Source of the DNA: GCA-002841655 sp964446775
Lineage (GTDB): Bacteria > Patescibacteriota > Patescibacteriia > Patescibacteriales > UBA12465
Direction of reading: 5' to 3'
DNA: 18,309 nt
NCBI GenBank assembly: GCA_964446775.1
Contig: CAYURA010000014.1
Coordinates: forward strand, 1-18,309
This document shows, one piece after another, positions 1 to 7,254 of this stretch. The notes under the pieces are model-generated. The model made no database searches. It was not told the origin of the DNA and saw nothing but the letters and a program-made list of their open reading frames with translations. Both the position numbers and the translations under genes were made by a program. Position 1 is the stretch's first letter. Each line of letters opens with the position of its first letter.

Positions 1-52
1 AGGACATCAGGTTTTCATCCTGGTAACAGGGGTTCGATTCCCCTAGGGACTA
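1..52 (+). tRNA. tRNA-Glu (anticodon UUC), 3' part; 5' end outside the window
   Basis: The sequence reads from the end of the D-stem (AGGAC) through the anticodon arm, variable loop, T-arm and acceptor 3' strand. The anticodon loop TTTTCAT places TTC at positions 34-36, so this reads GAA/GAG (Glu). The T-arm is AGGGG-TTCGATT-CCCCT with all five pairs intact. The acceptor strand AGGGACT is followed by discriminator A at 52. The next bases are CAT, so CCA is not encoded and must be added by a CCA-adding enzyme. The retained parts resemble E. coli tRNA-Glu closely, including AGGAC and the GGTAACAGGGGTTCGA segment. An intrinsic terminator follows 11 bases later. Only the missing 5' half keeps this from certainty. 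Confidence 0.93.
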
Positions 53-53
53 C
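6..53 (+). repeat. Direct repeat copy 1 (tRNA-Glu 3' end), candidate att site
   Basis: This 48-base segment, from the anticodon stem to just past the discriminator base, recurs at 1331-1378 with one difference (G31 here, A1356 there). Here the tRNA sequence continues to the left (AGGAC), so this is the copy belonging to the functional tRNA gene. Integrases commonly use tRNA 3' ends starting at the anticodon loop or T-loop as attachment sites. Confidence 0.85.
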
Positions 54-63
54 ATTTATAGAG

Positions 64-87
64 ACAGGCTTAAAGGCCTGTTTTTTT
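64..87 (+). terminator. Intrinsic terminator of tRNA-Glu
   Basis: ACAGGC (64-69) pairs perfectly with GCCTGT (76-81) around a short loop, and the T run extends through 87. It lies 11 bases after the tRNA discriminator base, as expected for a stand-alone tRNA transcript. Confidence 0.85.
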
Positions 88-119
88 ATTGGGATTTTAG
101 AGGTTTCTATAAAACACCC

Positions 120-143
120 TAAAAAGTCCAGTAAAACTGGGCT
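120..143 (-). terminator. Intrinsic terminator of the minus-strand unknown gene
   Basis: Read on the minus strand, AGCCCAG (143-137) pairs with CTGGACT (131-125) over seven pairs including one G-T wobble. The loop is TTTTA and four further T residues follow (124-121). It sits about 45 bases after the stop codon of the gene at 189-947, so it fits as that gene's terminator. The tRNA terminator just to the left points the other way. Confidence 0.7.
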
Positions 144-188
144 TCCTTTGTGTTAGAGAAATTAAGAGATAGGATAAATTCTAGAAAA

Positions 189-947
189 TTAATACTGTTT
201 AATTGGTGCCGACTCTAATGTAACGCTATTATCTAAATTTAAATGACAGATGAAATTATATTCGGTGGTTACTGATTTAAAATCATCGCAACAACCAATT
301 GCTTCACACATACACTTAGTTCTTTGTTTAAATGTAAAATTTATTGTCTTATCATCGATTATATTTTTTTCTTTAAAGTCATATCCATTTATTAACTTAT
401 TTTGCTTATTAATTTGGCTGTAACAATCTTTTATGAATTGATTTTGTTCTTTTGAAGTAAAAATGTTTTCTCCAATAATTGAGCTGTATCCAGAGCCAGA
501 AACATTGCCAATAATTTTACCATCACTCACATCGTAGTAAACTGGTAATTTATACCTAGCCACCTCACCTGCTGGTGTTGTTAGCACTACCTTATAACGA
601 TTTTCTTCATTAAATATCTGCCATATCTCGGTCACAATTTTTCTTTTTATACTAGTACCTCCGTATTGATCAGCTCTCTCCTGCACCTTATCAACAACCA
701 ATAATTGCTCGGCTGAAAGGTTGTTCATGTCCAGTTTAATGCCTGGCACTGACTGTGCTAAACGCATCATAGGCGAAATGTTATTATTATTACTCTCATC
801 TATATTTAATTCATCATCTGGTGCTGGCTCATCTAAGTGCATAACAGGTGAAACATTGTTGCTGTTATTAAGATAGTTTTTTAACAAAAAGAAAAACGAA
901 GTACAAATAATAATTATTATTATCAATAATAATATAGTCTTTTTCAT
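189..947 (-). CDS. Unknown membrane-anchored or secreted protein with Cys-containing C-terminus
   Basis: I do not recognise this 252-residue protein. It begins MKK followed by a very hydrophobic stretch (about residues 4-22, rich in Ile and Leu) that would act as an uncleaved anchor or signal peptide, with the rest outside the membrane. An Asn/Asp-rich linker follows, holding two degenerate copies of a ~25-residue unit (NNVSPVMHL at 30-38 and NNISPMMRL at 55-63), which suggests an old internal duplication. Residues 100-250 look like a small globular domain. Near the end are C211, C213, C218, C219 and C233, possible metal ligands or disulfide partners. The start is the ATG before the hydrophobic segment; no ribosome binding site is visible. 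It is the only gene between the two tRNA repeats, so it is likely the cargo of that segment. The reading frame is intact. Confidence 0.75.
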   Translation of the reverse strand: MKKTILLLIIIIIICTSFFFLLKNYLNNSNNVSPVMHLDEPAPDDELNIDESNNNNISPMMRLAQSVPGIKLDMNNLSAEQLLVVDKVQERADQYGGTSIKRKIVTEIWQIFNEENRYKVVLTTPAGEVARYKLPVYYDVSDGKIIGNVSGSGYSSIIGENIFTSKEQNQFIKDCYSQINKQNKLINGYDFKEKNIIDDKTINFTFKQRTKCMCEAIGCCDDFKSVTTEYNFICHLNLDNSVTLESAPIKQY

Positions 948-1330
948 AAATTTTTTTATATTTTAATACATTCTATATATTTCAATTTTATCATACTTTA
1001 TAGGTTTAGCGGTAAAAGTCACTAAAATCAAAAAAATAGTCATATTATAAATGACTTATCAAAAACCCTAAATTTTAGAAAAAATTTAGAGAGGTACTTT
1101 ATAATTAGTGAGTCGGATGGGTGGTAATCGGGGGTGGTCGAAATCGGTGGGGATACCCATCACTTTCCCTCATATCGCCGCCAAAGTGGTGACTAAATGG
1201 TGTCTAAAAAGTGATGATATATAATTAATCCTAGTTACAAATAATAACAGATAATAATGCTAAAACCCTTTTCCTATTGGCTTAAATCACACTTAAGCCC
1301 GTATTCATTAACTATGCTAAAATTAGCTCA
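948..1330. other. Non-coding structured stretch inside the tRNA-bounded segment
   Basis: No convincing gene is present. The stretch holds three perfect inverted repeats: AGTCAT/ATGACT at 1038-1056, CTAAATTTT/AAAATTTAG at 1068-1089 with a four-base loop, and GGCTTAA/TTAAGCC at 1279-1299. It also holds a G-rich block at about 1110-1180 that stands out from the AT-rich surroundings. In that block GGGTGG, GGGGGTGG and GGTGGGG recur within about 35 bases on the + strand, and ATGGGT can pair with ACCCAT across it. None of the hairpins has a T run, so they are not obvious terminators. They could belong to a small RNA, a recombination or replication site, or the promoter region of the minus-strand gene (a weak TATGAT at 995-990). 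Confidence 0.5.
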
Positions 1331-1378
1331 ATCAGGTTTTCATCCTGGTAACAGGAGTTCGATTCCCCTAGGGACTAC
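1331..1378 (+). repeat. Direct repeat copy 2: displaced tRNA-Glu 3' fragment (pseudo-tRNA)
   Basis: This is a 47/48 match to positions 6-53. It starts in the anticodon stem; the bases before it do not match the tRNA D-arm or acceptor, so it cannot form a tRNA. The single change (A at 1356 for G at 31) puts an A-C mismatch in the T-stem, consistent with loss of selection. A weak hairpin plus T8 follows at 1390-1409, perhaps the original tRNA terminator left behind. Confidence 0.85.
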
Positions 1379-1761
1379 TATTAGAGAACTAGCACTGGCT
1401 ATTTTTTTTGTTTTGTAAAATTAGTGAAATTTTAGGTGTTCGATTTCCTGTAAAATAAAAAGTTGGTTTTTTTGTAAAAATCACACTCTGTAATTTACGT
1501 TTTTCTTGATAAGCCGCATTTTTATAAGAATTAGCGAGGCCAAAAATAACTTTACAAACTTTGCCTATTTCTTTACTTATACTCTTCAATCTCATGCATA
1601 ATCCGTTTAAAATTTTAGCAAATTTGACTATTAAGAACTGTTTTTAATGCAGGCTCATTGAGTAGACTAAATTTTAGTATTTCTATTTTTCTCTTACAAT
1701 CATTATTTTTGTTGCTCTAAGTATCAAAAAGGGCTAGAATAAAAACATATCCATCTCATAT
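1379..1761. other. Gene-free stretch between the tRNA fragment and the patatin gene
   Basis: No gene with protein-like composition is visible. A weak stem (TAGC/GCTA, loop ACTG) followed by eight T residues at 1390-1409 may be an intrinsic terminator on the + strand. A candidate promoter for the next gene lies at 1712-1740. A minus-strand frame of 68 codons crosses 1389-1595, but it is Lys/Asn-rich, has no start signal and looks like chance in AT-rich DNA. Confidence 0.5.
1712..1740 (+). promoter_or_regulatory. Candidate promoter of the lipid/glycan gene set
   Basis: TTGCTC (1712-1717) is separated by 17 bases from TAGAAT (1735-1740), a five-of-six match to the -10 consensus. Transcription would start near 1747, leaving a leader of only about 15 bases before ATG at 1762 with no Shine-Dalgarno site. 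Confidence 0.45.
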
Positions 1762-2580
1762 ATGAAAAAGATTAAAATAGGTTTAGCTTTAGGAAGTGGT
1801 GGACCACGAGGGTTTGCTCATATTGGCGTCTTACAAGCTTTAGAGGAGAGCGGCATTAAAATTGACATGATTAGTGGTTCTTCTATTGGTTCAGTGGTGG
1901 CAGCTCATTACTCTTTACATGGCAGTATAAAAGATTTGGGGCAGGGCATGTTAGCACAAGCTGAAATTAATTTTTTTAAGCTATTTAATTTAAAAATAAA
2001 TAAAGGCTTAGTTAATCAAAAAAAAATTGCTGAGGCCTTGTCAAAAATTATTGGGTCCGCCCAATTTAAAGACACTAAAATACCTCTTTATGTTAATGCT
2101 ACTAATTTAGATAATGGTAAAAATAAAATTTTCCATAGTGGCAGTATTTTAAATGCGGTACAGGCTAGTTGTTCCATGCCTTTCATTTTTGAGCCGTTTA
2201 AGTATAATAGCCAGCTATTTACCGATGGGGCGATTAGTGACCCAGTGCCGGTAGATATTCTGCGTAAATCGGGGGCTGATTTTATAATTGCTGTTAATTT
2301 ATATAATTCACATGAATTTAAAAAACAAGAATTAAATGCTGTTTCTACTTTAGTTAAATCATGGGGCATTTTGATTAACAATTTAGCGACGGAGAAGTCA
2401 AAGTCAGCTGACTATGTAATTAATATCAATTTATCTAAGCAAGTAAAAGCCCCTGGGTTGAAGTACCTTTTCTCTAAAGCTGATTATTTAGAAGCTATAG
2501 AGTTGGGTCATAAAGAAACGAAAAAAGCGATAAAAATTATTAAAAAAGTAACTAATAAAAATAATGCTAAACAAAAATAA
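1762..2580 (+). CDS. Patatin-like phospholipase, RssA/NTE type
   Basis: This 272-residue protein is a complete bacterial patatin-fold lipid acyl hydrolase. The oxyanion-hole motif GSGGPRG lies at residues 11-17 and the nucleophile motif GSSIG at 39-43 (Ser41). The catalytic Asp is in DGA at 155-157, giving the Ser-Asp dyad of the family. The family removes fatty acyl chains from phospholipids or related esters; the substrate here cannot be told. There is no signal peptide, so it should work in the cytoplasm or at the inner membrane face. The start ATG puts the glycine-rich loop at the usual distance from the N-terminus. Its last 17 bases overlap the start of the glycosyltransferase gene, and a PLD-family gene follows, so the three probably form an operon for envelope lipid handling. 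No typical ribosome binding site precedes the start. Confidence 0.92.
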   Translation: MKKIKIGLALGSGGPRGFAHIGVLQALEESGIKIDMISGSSIGSVVAAHYSLHGSIKDLGQGMLAQAEINFFKLFNLKINKGLVNQKKIAEALSKIIGSAQFKDTKIPLYVNATNLDNGKNKIFHSGSILNAVQASCSMPFIFEPFKYNSQLFTDGAISDPVPVDILRKSGADFIIAVNLYNSHEFKKQELNAVSTLVKSWGILINNLATEKSKSADYVININLSKQVKAPGLKYLFSKADYLEAIELGHKETKKAIKIIKKVTNKNNAKQK

Positions 2581-3607
2581 AAAAATAAGAATCGCTATTG
2601 TTTCAAAATTATGGGAAGAAACAAGCCCTAAATCACGTGGAGGCACTGGGTCTTCAATTGGTTTATTAGTTGATGAACTAGTAGCCAGGGGACATCAGGT
2701 TACTCTATTTGCCACAGCAAATTCTAGAACTAAAGCCCAAAAAATGATTTCTGTTAGAGGTTCACATTATCAAGGAGATTATTCGGAGACGCACGAATAT
2801 GAAAATATTGCTAATGCTTTTAGGAGCGCAGATAGCTTTGATATTATTCATTGTGCAGTTGAGCAAAAAAGTGTTTTTTTTGGTGATTTAGTTGACACAC
2901 CTTCATTGCATTCTATTCGCTATGGTGAATTTTTCGATCATGAGCTTAAACTATTAAAAAATTATAAAAATTTGAATTATGTTACTAACTCAATAGCATT
3001 GAAGAAAAAATTACCTTTTCTAAACTGGCAGGGAGTAGTTCATAATGGTTTAAATTTAGATGATTTTACCAGACAAGAAAAAGCAGGTGATTATCTCTTA
3101 TATTTGGACCGCCTGAGTCCACAGAAAGGAATTGATTTAGCTATACAGGCGGCAATAAAAACAAAAAAGAAACTTATTATTGCTGGTAGAATTTCTACAA
3201 CCGATGCTGAGTTTTTAGAAAAGAAGGTTTATCCATTTATTGATAATAAATTAATTGAATATCAAGGTGAAGTTTTGGGAGAAAAAAAGAAAAAACTAAT
3301 TGCTGGAGCATACTGCTTACTCCATCCCAATTCTATTTTTGAAGCTTGTAGTAATACAATTTTAGAGAGTTTAGCTTCAAATATTCCTGTCATTGCTTTT
3401 GATCGCGGCTCAAATAGTGAATTAATCAGGAACGCTGAGACTGGATTTATTGTTAATAATCTATCTGAGATGATTAATTCCATTAAAAAAATTCATAAAA
3501 TAGATCGGAGTGCATGTAGCCTATCATTGCAAAAAACATTTTCTATAGGAATAATGACTGATAGCTATGAAGATATATATTATTCTTTAATTAATAAAAA
3601 TAAATAA
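2564..3607 (+). CDS. Glycosyltransferase, GT4-like (GT-B fold)
   Basis: This 347-residue protein looks like a GT-B retaining glycosyltransferase of the GT4 type. The N-terminal part (residues 8-50) has the family pattern LWEETSP...GGTGSSIGLLVDELVARGH, the glycine-rich acceptor-side loop after the first strand. The donor-binding half begins near 178 and carries LDRLSPQKG (181-189), whose Arg and Lys usually contact the nucleotide-sugar phosphates. It also has the E-x7-E motif (E260 and E268), followed by PVIAFDRGSNSELI. It transfers a sugar from a nucleotide donor, but donor and acceptor cannot be deduced. The start overlaps the patatin stop by 17 bases, implying translational coupling, and the PLD gene starts 5 bases after its stop. 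A glycolipid or surface-glycan role is inferred from these neighbours. No transmembrane segment is seen. Confidence 0.88.
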   Translation: MLNKNKKIRIAIVSKLWEETSPKSRGGTGSSIGLLVDELVARGHQVTLFATANSRTKAQKMISVRGSHYQGDYSETHEYENIANAFRSADSFDIIHCAVEQKSVFFGDLVDTPSLHSIRYGEFFDHELKLLKNYKNLNYVTNSIALKKKLPFLNWQGVVHNGLNLDDFTRQEKAGDYLLYLDRLSPQKGIDLAIQAAIKTKKKLIIAGRISTTDAEFLEKKVYPFIDNKLIEYQGEVLGEKKKKLIAGAYCLLHPNSIFEACSNTILESLASNIPVIAFDRGSNSELIRNAETGFIVNNLSEMINSIKKIHKIDRSACSLSLQKTFSIGIMTDSYEDIYYSLINKNK

Positions 3608-3612
3608 GATTA

Positions 3613-4650
3613 ATGCGCTATAAATTCTATACAACTTCAGTTAAGGCTTGGGATGGCATACTAAATGATTTGATTCAAGCAAAAAAAACAATTTATATTG
3701 AGATGTATATTTTTTTAGAAGATACGTTTCAGACCCATAATTTTTTCAATATACTAGAAAGAAAAGCAAAGACTGGCTTAAACGTTGTAGTAATTGTTGA
3801 TGCTTATGGCAGTAATGCAATCTTATCCAGTTCCGTGGATAGGCTGAGGAAGGCTGGGGTAGAATTTATTTTTTTCTCTCATTGGTTTAAGAGGATGCAT
3901 CGTAAATTAATTATTATTGATGAAGAAATTGCTTTTCTCGGGGGAGTTAATATTTATAAAAAAATTAGTAATTGGCAAGACTTACATATTAGGCTGGTCG
4001 GAAAAATTGTGAAGCCATTATTAAAATCATTTGCTAAAAGCTATGAGCAGTGTGGCGGTAAGGACAAAGAGGTGTTCAATTTTAATAGTGCACCGATAGC
4101 AAAAAAAATAAAATCATGGGTTATAGATTCATGGGAAGAAACTGACAAACAATCTTCTTTTAAAAATTATTATCAAAAGAAGATAGTAGAGGCTAAGATT
4201 TCTGTTGAGATATTAACACCATACCTATTACCTCCGCGCTGGCTTTTAGCTGTTTTAGACAATGCTGCTAAACGTGGTGTTTCAGTTTCAATTATTGTAC
4301 CTCAAAGCACAGATTTCAGAATATTAGACAGAATTAATTATATTAATGCTTGTCGCTTAAATTCAGTCGGCGTCAAATTTTATTTTACTAAGAAAATGAA
4401 TCATGGTAAAGCTATGATTATTGATAGCCTAGAAGCAGTAATCGGTTCGCAAAATCTAGATATTTTATCTTTTAAGTATAATTTAGAGATTGGGGTATTT
4501 TTTACACAAAAAAAAGAGGTTGATTTTTTGTCTCATATTTTTGATCAATGGCGTAAAGAGTCTATAAGAATTGAATTAGACTATAAAAAACTTAATTTAT
4601 CTGATCGGTTTTTAGCTTTCATTTTAAGGCGTTTTATAAAATTTTTTTAA
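3613..4650 (+). CDS. Phospholipase D-family protein, cardiolipin synthase-like
   Basis: The 345-residue protein has both HKD motifs of the PLD superfamily: H96-R-K98-x4-D103 and H264-G-K266-x4-D271, the second followed by IGSQNLD, as in cardiolipin synthases. Two such halves form one active site that exchanges phosphatidyl groups. Bacterial cardiolipin synthases usually run 400-500 residues with two N-terminal membrane helices; these are missing, so this is the short soluble form, possibly membrane-associated through the basic hydrophobic tail DRFLAFILRRFIKFF. The gene starts 5 bases after the glycosyltransferase stop, without a ribosome binding site, and is the last of the three-gene set. 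A phosphodiesterase or nuclease role is the alternative, but the lipase and glycosyltransferase neighbours favour phospholipid metabolism. Confidence 0.88.
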   Translation: MRYKFYTTSVKAWDGILNDLIQAKKTIYIEMYIFLEDTFQTHNFFNILERKAKTGLNVVVIVDAYGSNAILSSSVDRLRKAGVEFIFFSHWFKRMHRKLIIIDEEIAFLGGVNIYKKISNWQDLHIRLVGKIVKPLLKSFAKSYEQCGGKDKEVFNFNSAPIAKKIKSWVIDSWEETDKQSSFKNYYQKKIVEAKISVEILTPYLLPPRWLLAVLDNAAKRGVSVSIIVPQSTDFRILDRINYINACRLNSVGVKFYFTKKMNHGKAMIIDSLEAVIGSQNLDILSFKYNLEIGVFFTQKKEVDFLSHIFDQWRKESIRIELDYKKLNLSDRFLAFILRRFIKFF

Positions 4651-4695
4651 AGTCTATTTAATCTCATAAATCCCTCATGAGCAATTCTATTTAGC

Positions 4696-4724
4696 TTGTT
4701 TTTTGTTGTGAAGGTGTGTATAAT
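4696..4724 (+). promoter_or_regulatory. Promoter of uvrA
   Basis: TTGTTT (4696-4701), a 17-base spacer and a perfect TATAAT (4719-4724) lie just upstream of uvrA. The start would be near 4731, giving a leader of about 26 bases with no Shine-Dalgarno site. No LexA-type operator is evident. Confidence 0.65.
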
Positions 4725-4756
4725 ATAGTCTACTTTTAATAATTAATTTTGCCAAC

Positions 4757-7237
4757 ATGTTTGAAAATAATATAAAGATTAAGGGCGCAAGAACGCATAA
4801 TTTAAAGAATATTAATCTTGAGATTCCTCGAAATAAATTAATTGTTATTACAGGTCTGTCAGGCTCTGGTAAGTCTTCTTTAGCTTTTGACACAATCTAC
4901 GCAGAAGGGCAGCGTCGTTATGTTGAGTCTTTATCAGCTTATGCTCGTCAGTTTGTTGGCTTGATGGATAAGCCTGATTTTGACTTAATTGAAGGACTAT
5001 CACCAGCCATCGCCATTGATCAAAGGACAGTGGGCAATAATCCTCGCTCGACAGTAGGCACTGTGACTGAAGTTTATGATTATTTACGGTTGCTTTTTGC
5101 TAGAGCCGCTTGGCCATATTGTCCCCATTGCAAAAAAAGATTGAAGAAAATTAATAAGAACACTGAAACTAATGATAAAAAAGGAAATCCTATGTCTTAT
5201 GAATATACATGTAATACTTGTAGTTATGGCTTGGGTAAAATAGGGCCAAGAAATTTCTCTTTTAATTCAAATTATGGGGCTTGTGCACATTGTAATGGCT
5301 TAGGTTATCGCACCGAAATAGATCCTGAGTTAGTATTTAATTTAAATCTTAGTTTAGAGCAAGGAGCGATTAAACCACTAACCCATGCTAACTTAAATTC
5401 TAAAAGTAATTTCTTCATTAAACTAGCTTCATTGGGACAGCGTTTTGGGTTTAAATTAAATGAACCAATGTTAAGGTTTAGTGCCGCTCAAAAATCAGCA
5501 ATATTAAATGGCGATAAACTGTGGTTAGGTCTTAGTGCCGACCTTATGACCAGGTATGAAGAAACAAAATCTAATTTTGTAAAACAGGAAATAGAAAAAT
5601 GTATGCGTTTAGTGGTTTGTCCAGCCTGCCAAGGGACAAGGTTAAAATCTGAATATTTAGCTGTTAAAATTAAAGCTAAAAATATTAACGACTTGGCTGA
5701 GATGACTATTGATGATTTAGGCTCTTTACTTGAATCTTGGCTTAACTCTAAGCCCACTGATACTAGGCAATCGGTTGTCACTCCGATTTTAAAAGAAATA
5801 ATTAAAAATCTTGAATTCTTAAACAGAACTGGTCTCAGTTATTTAACTTTAAGTCGCCCTGCTTCAAGTTTATCTGGTGGAGAAGCACAGAGAATTAGGT
5901 TAGCTGCTCAAGTAGGTTCGACTTTAAGCGGTGTCCTTTATATTTTAGACGAACCATCTATTGGTTTGCATCAGAGAGATAATAATAAATTGATAGAGAT
6001 GTTAAAAGACTTAAGGGATAATGGCAACACCGTGATTGTAGTTGAACATGATGCTGCAATGATGAAAGCAGCTGATTATTTGATCGATGTTGGCCCAGGG
6101 GCTGGAGAACATGGAGGAGAAATAATATATTCAGGTATTCCTAGCAAGATAATAGAATGCAATAAATCACTTACAGGTGCATATCTTTCAGGCAAACGTT
6201 TTATTGCCAAAAAAAGTATCTATCGTGAGGGTAATAAATTAGAAATTTCTATTATTAGCGCAAGACATCATAATTTAAAGAATATTGATGTTCATATACC
6301 TTTGGCTAAATTGGTAGCTATAACTGGGGTTTCTGGTTCTGGAAAATCAACCATAATGTCAGATATTTTAGCTAATGCATTAAATAAAAAATTTTATCGA
6401 GCTAAGGCTGAAGTAGGTAAACATCAAGAAATAAGAGGATTGGAAAATATCGACAAGGTAATTGATATAAATCAGTCCGCTATTGGTCGCACACCACGCT
6501 CTAATCCAGCCACGTATACTGGCCTTTATACATATATTAGAGATATTTTTGCAGAGTTGCCAGAATCTAAATTAAAAAGATTAAGCCCAGGCCATTTTTC
6601 TTTTAATGTATCGGGTGGACGTTGTGAGCGCTGTACAGGAGATGGCGTAATTAAGGTAGAGATGCAATTTTTAAATGATGTGTACCTTACCTGTGAAGCT
6701 TGTCATGGTAAACGCTTCCAACAAAAAATTCTTGATATTAAATATAAGAATAAAAATATTTATGAAGTTTTAAATATGACCGTTAGTGAAGCTTTAATCT
6801 TTTTCCAGGATCATTCAGCAGTTTCTCAAAAATTGGCTACTTTAGAAGAAGTTGGCTTAGGTTACATTACCTTAGGGCAATCAGCAACAACCTTTTCTGG
6901 TGGTGAAGCACAGAGAATAAAATTAGCAACTGAATTATCGAGGCGGGCAACTGGAAGAACTTTATATATATTAGATGAACCAACTACTGGCCTTCATTTT
7001 GCTGATATTGATAAATTATTGAAAGTTTTAAATATGTTAGTTGATCAAGGTAATACGGTTTTAATTATTGAGCATAATCTTGATGTAATAAAAGCGGTTG
7101 ATTGGATTATAGATATGGGTCCAGAAGGTGGGGATAAAGGAGGTAGAATAATTGTTTGCGGTACACCAGCGGCGGTTGCTAAAAATAAAAATAGTGTTAC
7201 GGGACGCTATTTAAAGGAATATTTAAAAAATGATTAA
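4757..7237 (+). CDS. uvrA: UvrA, excinuclease ABC damage-recognition ATPase, lacking the UvrB-binding domain
   Basis: UvrA is the dimeric ATPase that finds DNA lesions in nucleotide excision repair. Both ATPase modules are complete: Walker A GLSGSGKS (33-40) and GVSGSGKS (524-531), signatures LSGGEAQRI and FSGGEAQRI, and Walker B LYILDEPSIGLH and LYILDEPTTGLH. The zinc cysteines C152, C155, C176, C179 and the later CERC/CEAC module are present. At 826 residues it is about 110 shorter than E. coli UvrA (940). The main gap lies between CPHC (122-125) and CNTC (152-155): about 26 residues stand where the family normally has ~125, the UvrB-binding domain. A smaller shortening lies near residue 258, before TRYEETKSN. 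Loss of this domain is known in class II UvrA (UvrA2) proteins. The frame is unbroken, so this is not a sequencing error. The gene has its own promoter and converges with the phosphoesterase gene. Confidence 0.96.
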   Translation: MFENNIKIKGARTHNLKNINLEIPRNKLIVITGLSGSGKSSLAFDTIYAEGQRRYVESLSAYARQFVGLMDKPDFDLIEGLSPAIAIDQRTVGNNPRSTVGTVTEVYDYLRLLFARAAWPYCPHCKKRLKKINKNTETNDKKGNPMSYEYTCNTCSYGLGKIGPRNFSFNSNYGACAHCNGLGYRTEIDPELVFNLNLSLEQGAIKPLTHANLNSKSNFFIKLASLGQRFGFKLNEPMLRFSAAQKSAILNGDKLWLGLSADLMTRYEETKSNFVKQEIEKCMRLVVCPACQGTRLKSEYLAVKIKAKNINDLAEMTIDDLGSLLESWLNSKPTDTRQSVVTPILKEIIKNLEFLNRTGLSYLTLSRPASSLSGGEAQRIRLAAQVGSTLSGVLYILDEPSIGLHQRDNNKLIEMLKDLRDNGNTVIVVEHDAAMMKAADYLIDVGPGAGEHGGEIIYSGIPSKIIECNKSLTGAYLSGKRFIAKKSIYREGNKLEISIISARHHNLKNIDVHIPLAKLVAITGVSGSGKSTIMSDILANALNKKFYRAKAEVGKHQEIRGLENIDKVIDINQSAIGRTPRSNPATYTGLYTYIRDIFAELPESKLKRLSPGHFSFNVSGGRCERCTGDGVIKVEMQFLNDVYLTCEACHGKRFQQKILDIKYKNKNIYEVLNMTVSEALIFFQDHSAVSQKLATLEEVGLGYITLGQSATTFSGGEAQRIKLATELSRRATGRTLYILDEPTTGLHFADIDKLLKVLNMLVDQGNTVLIIEHNLDVIKAVDWIIDMGPEGGDKGGRIIVCGTPAAVAKNKNSVTGRYLKEYLKND

Positions 7238-7254
7238 TTTTATTTTAGGTAAAA

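Larger units (their letters stand above)
53..1378. mobile_element. Candidate minimal integrated element bounded by tRNA-Glu 3'-end repeats
   Basis: The segment lies between the reconstituted tRNA-Glu gene on the left and a displaced tRNA 3' fragment on the right; the offset between repeat copies is 1,325 bases. This polarity is what integration into a tRNA 3' end produces: the incoming att restores the tRNA and the original 3' end is pushed to the far side. Inside are one minus-strand gene for an anchored Cys-containing protein and a ~380-base non-coding stretch with hairpins and a G-rich block. No integrase or other recombination gene is visible. It could therefore be a satellite mobilised in trans, a deletion remnant of a larger island, or debris of a duplicated tRNA. 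The repeat is directly seen; the mobile-element reading is inference. Confidence 0.5.

Noticed and set aside
1279..1299. GGCTTAA/TTAAGCC hairpin as a terminator
   Set aside because: No T run follows the stem on either strand.
1320..1330. TTAGCTCA before the second tRNA repeat, resembling a D-arm
   Set aside because: It is too short, is joined directly to the anticodon stem and has no matching acceptor strand, so it does not make a hybrid tRNA.
1389..1595. Minus-strand frame of 68 codons just right of the tRNA fragment
   Set aside because: Lys/Asn-rich, no ribosome binding site or recognisable domain, and its end overlaps the weak terminator-like hairpin; typical of chance frames in AT-rich DNA.
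4671..4681. CTCAT/ATGAG hairpin after the PLD gene as a terminator
   Set aside because: The stem is only five pairs and no T run follows directly.
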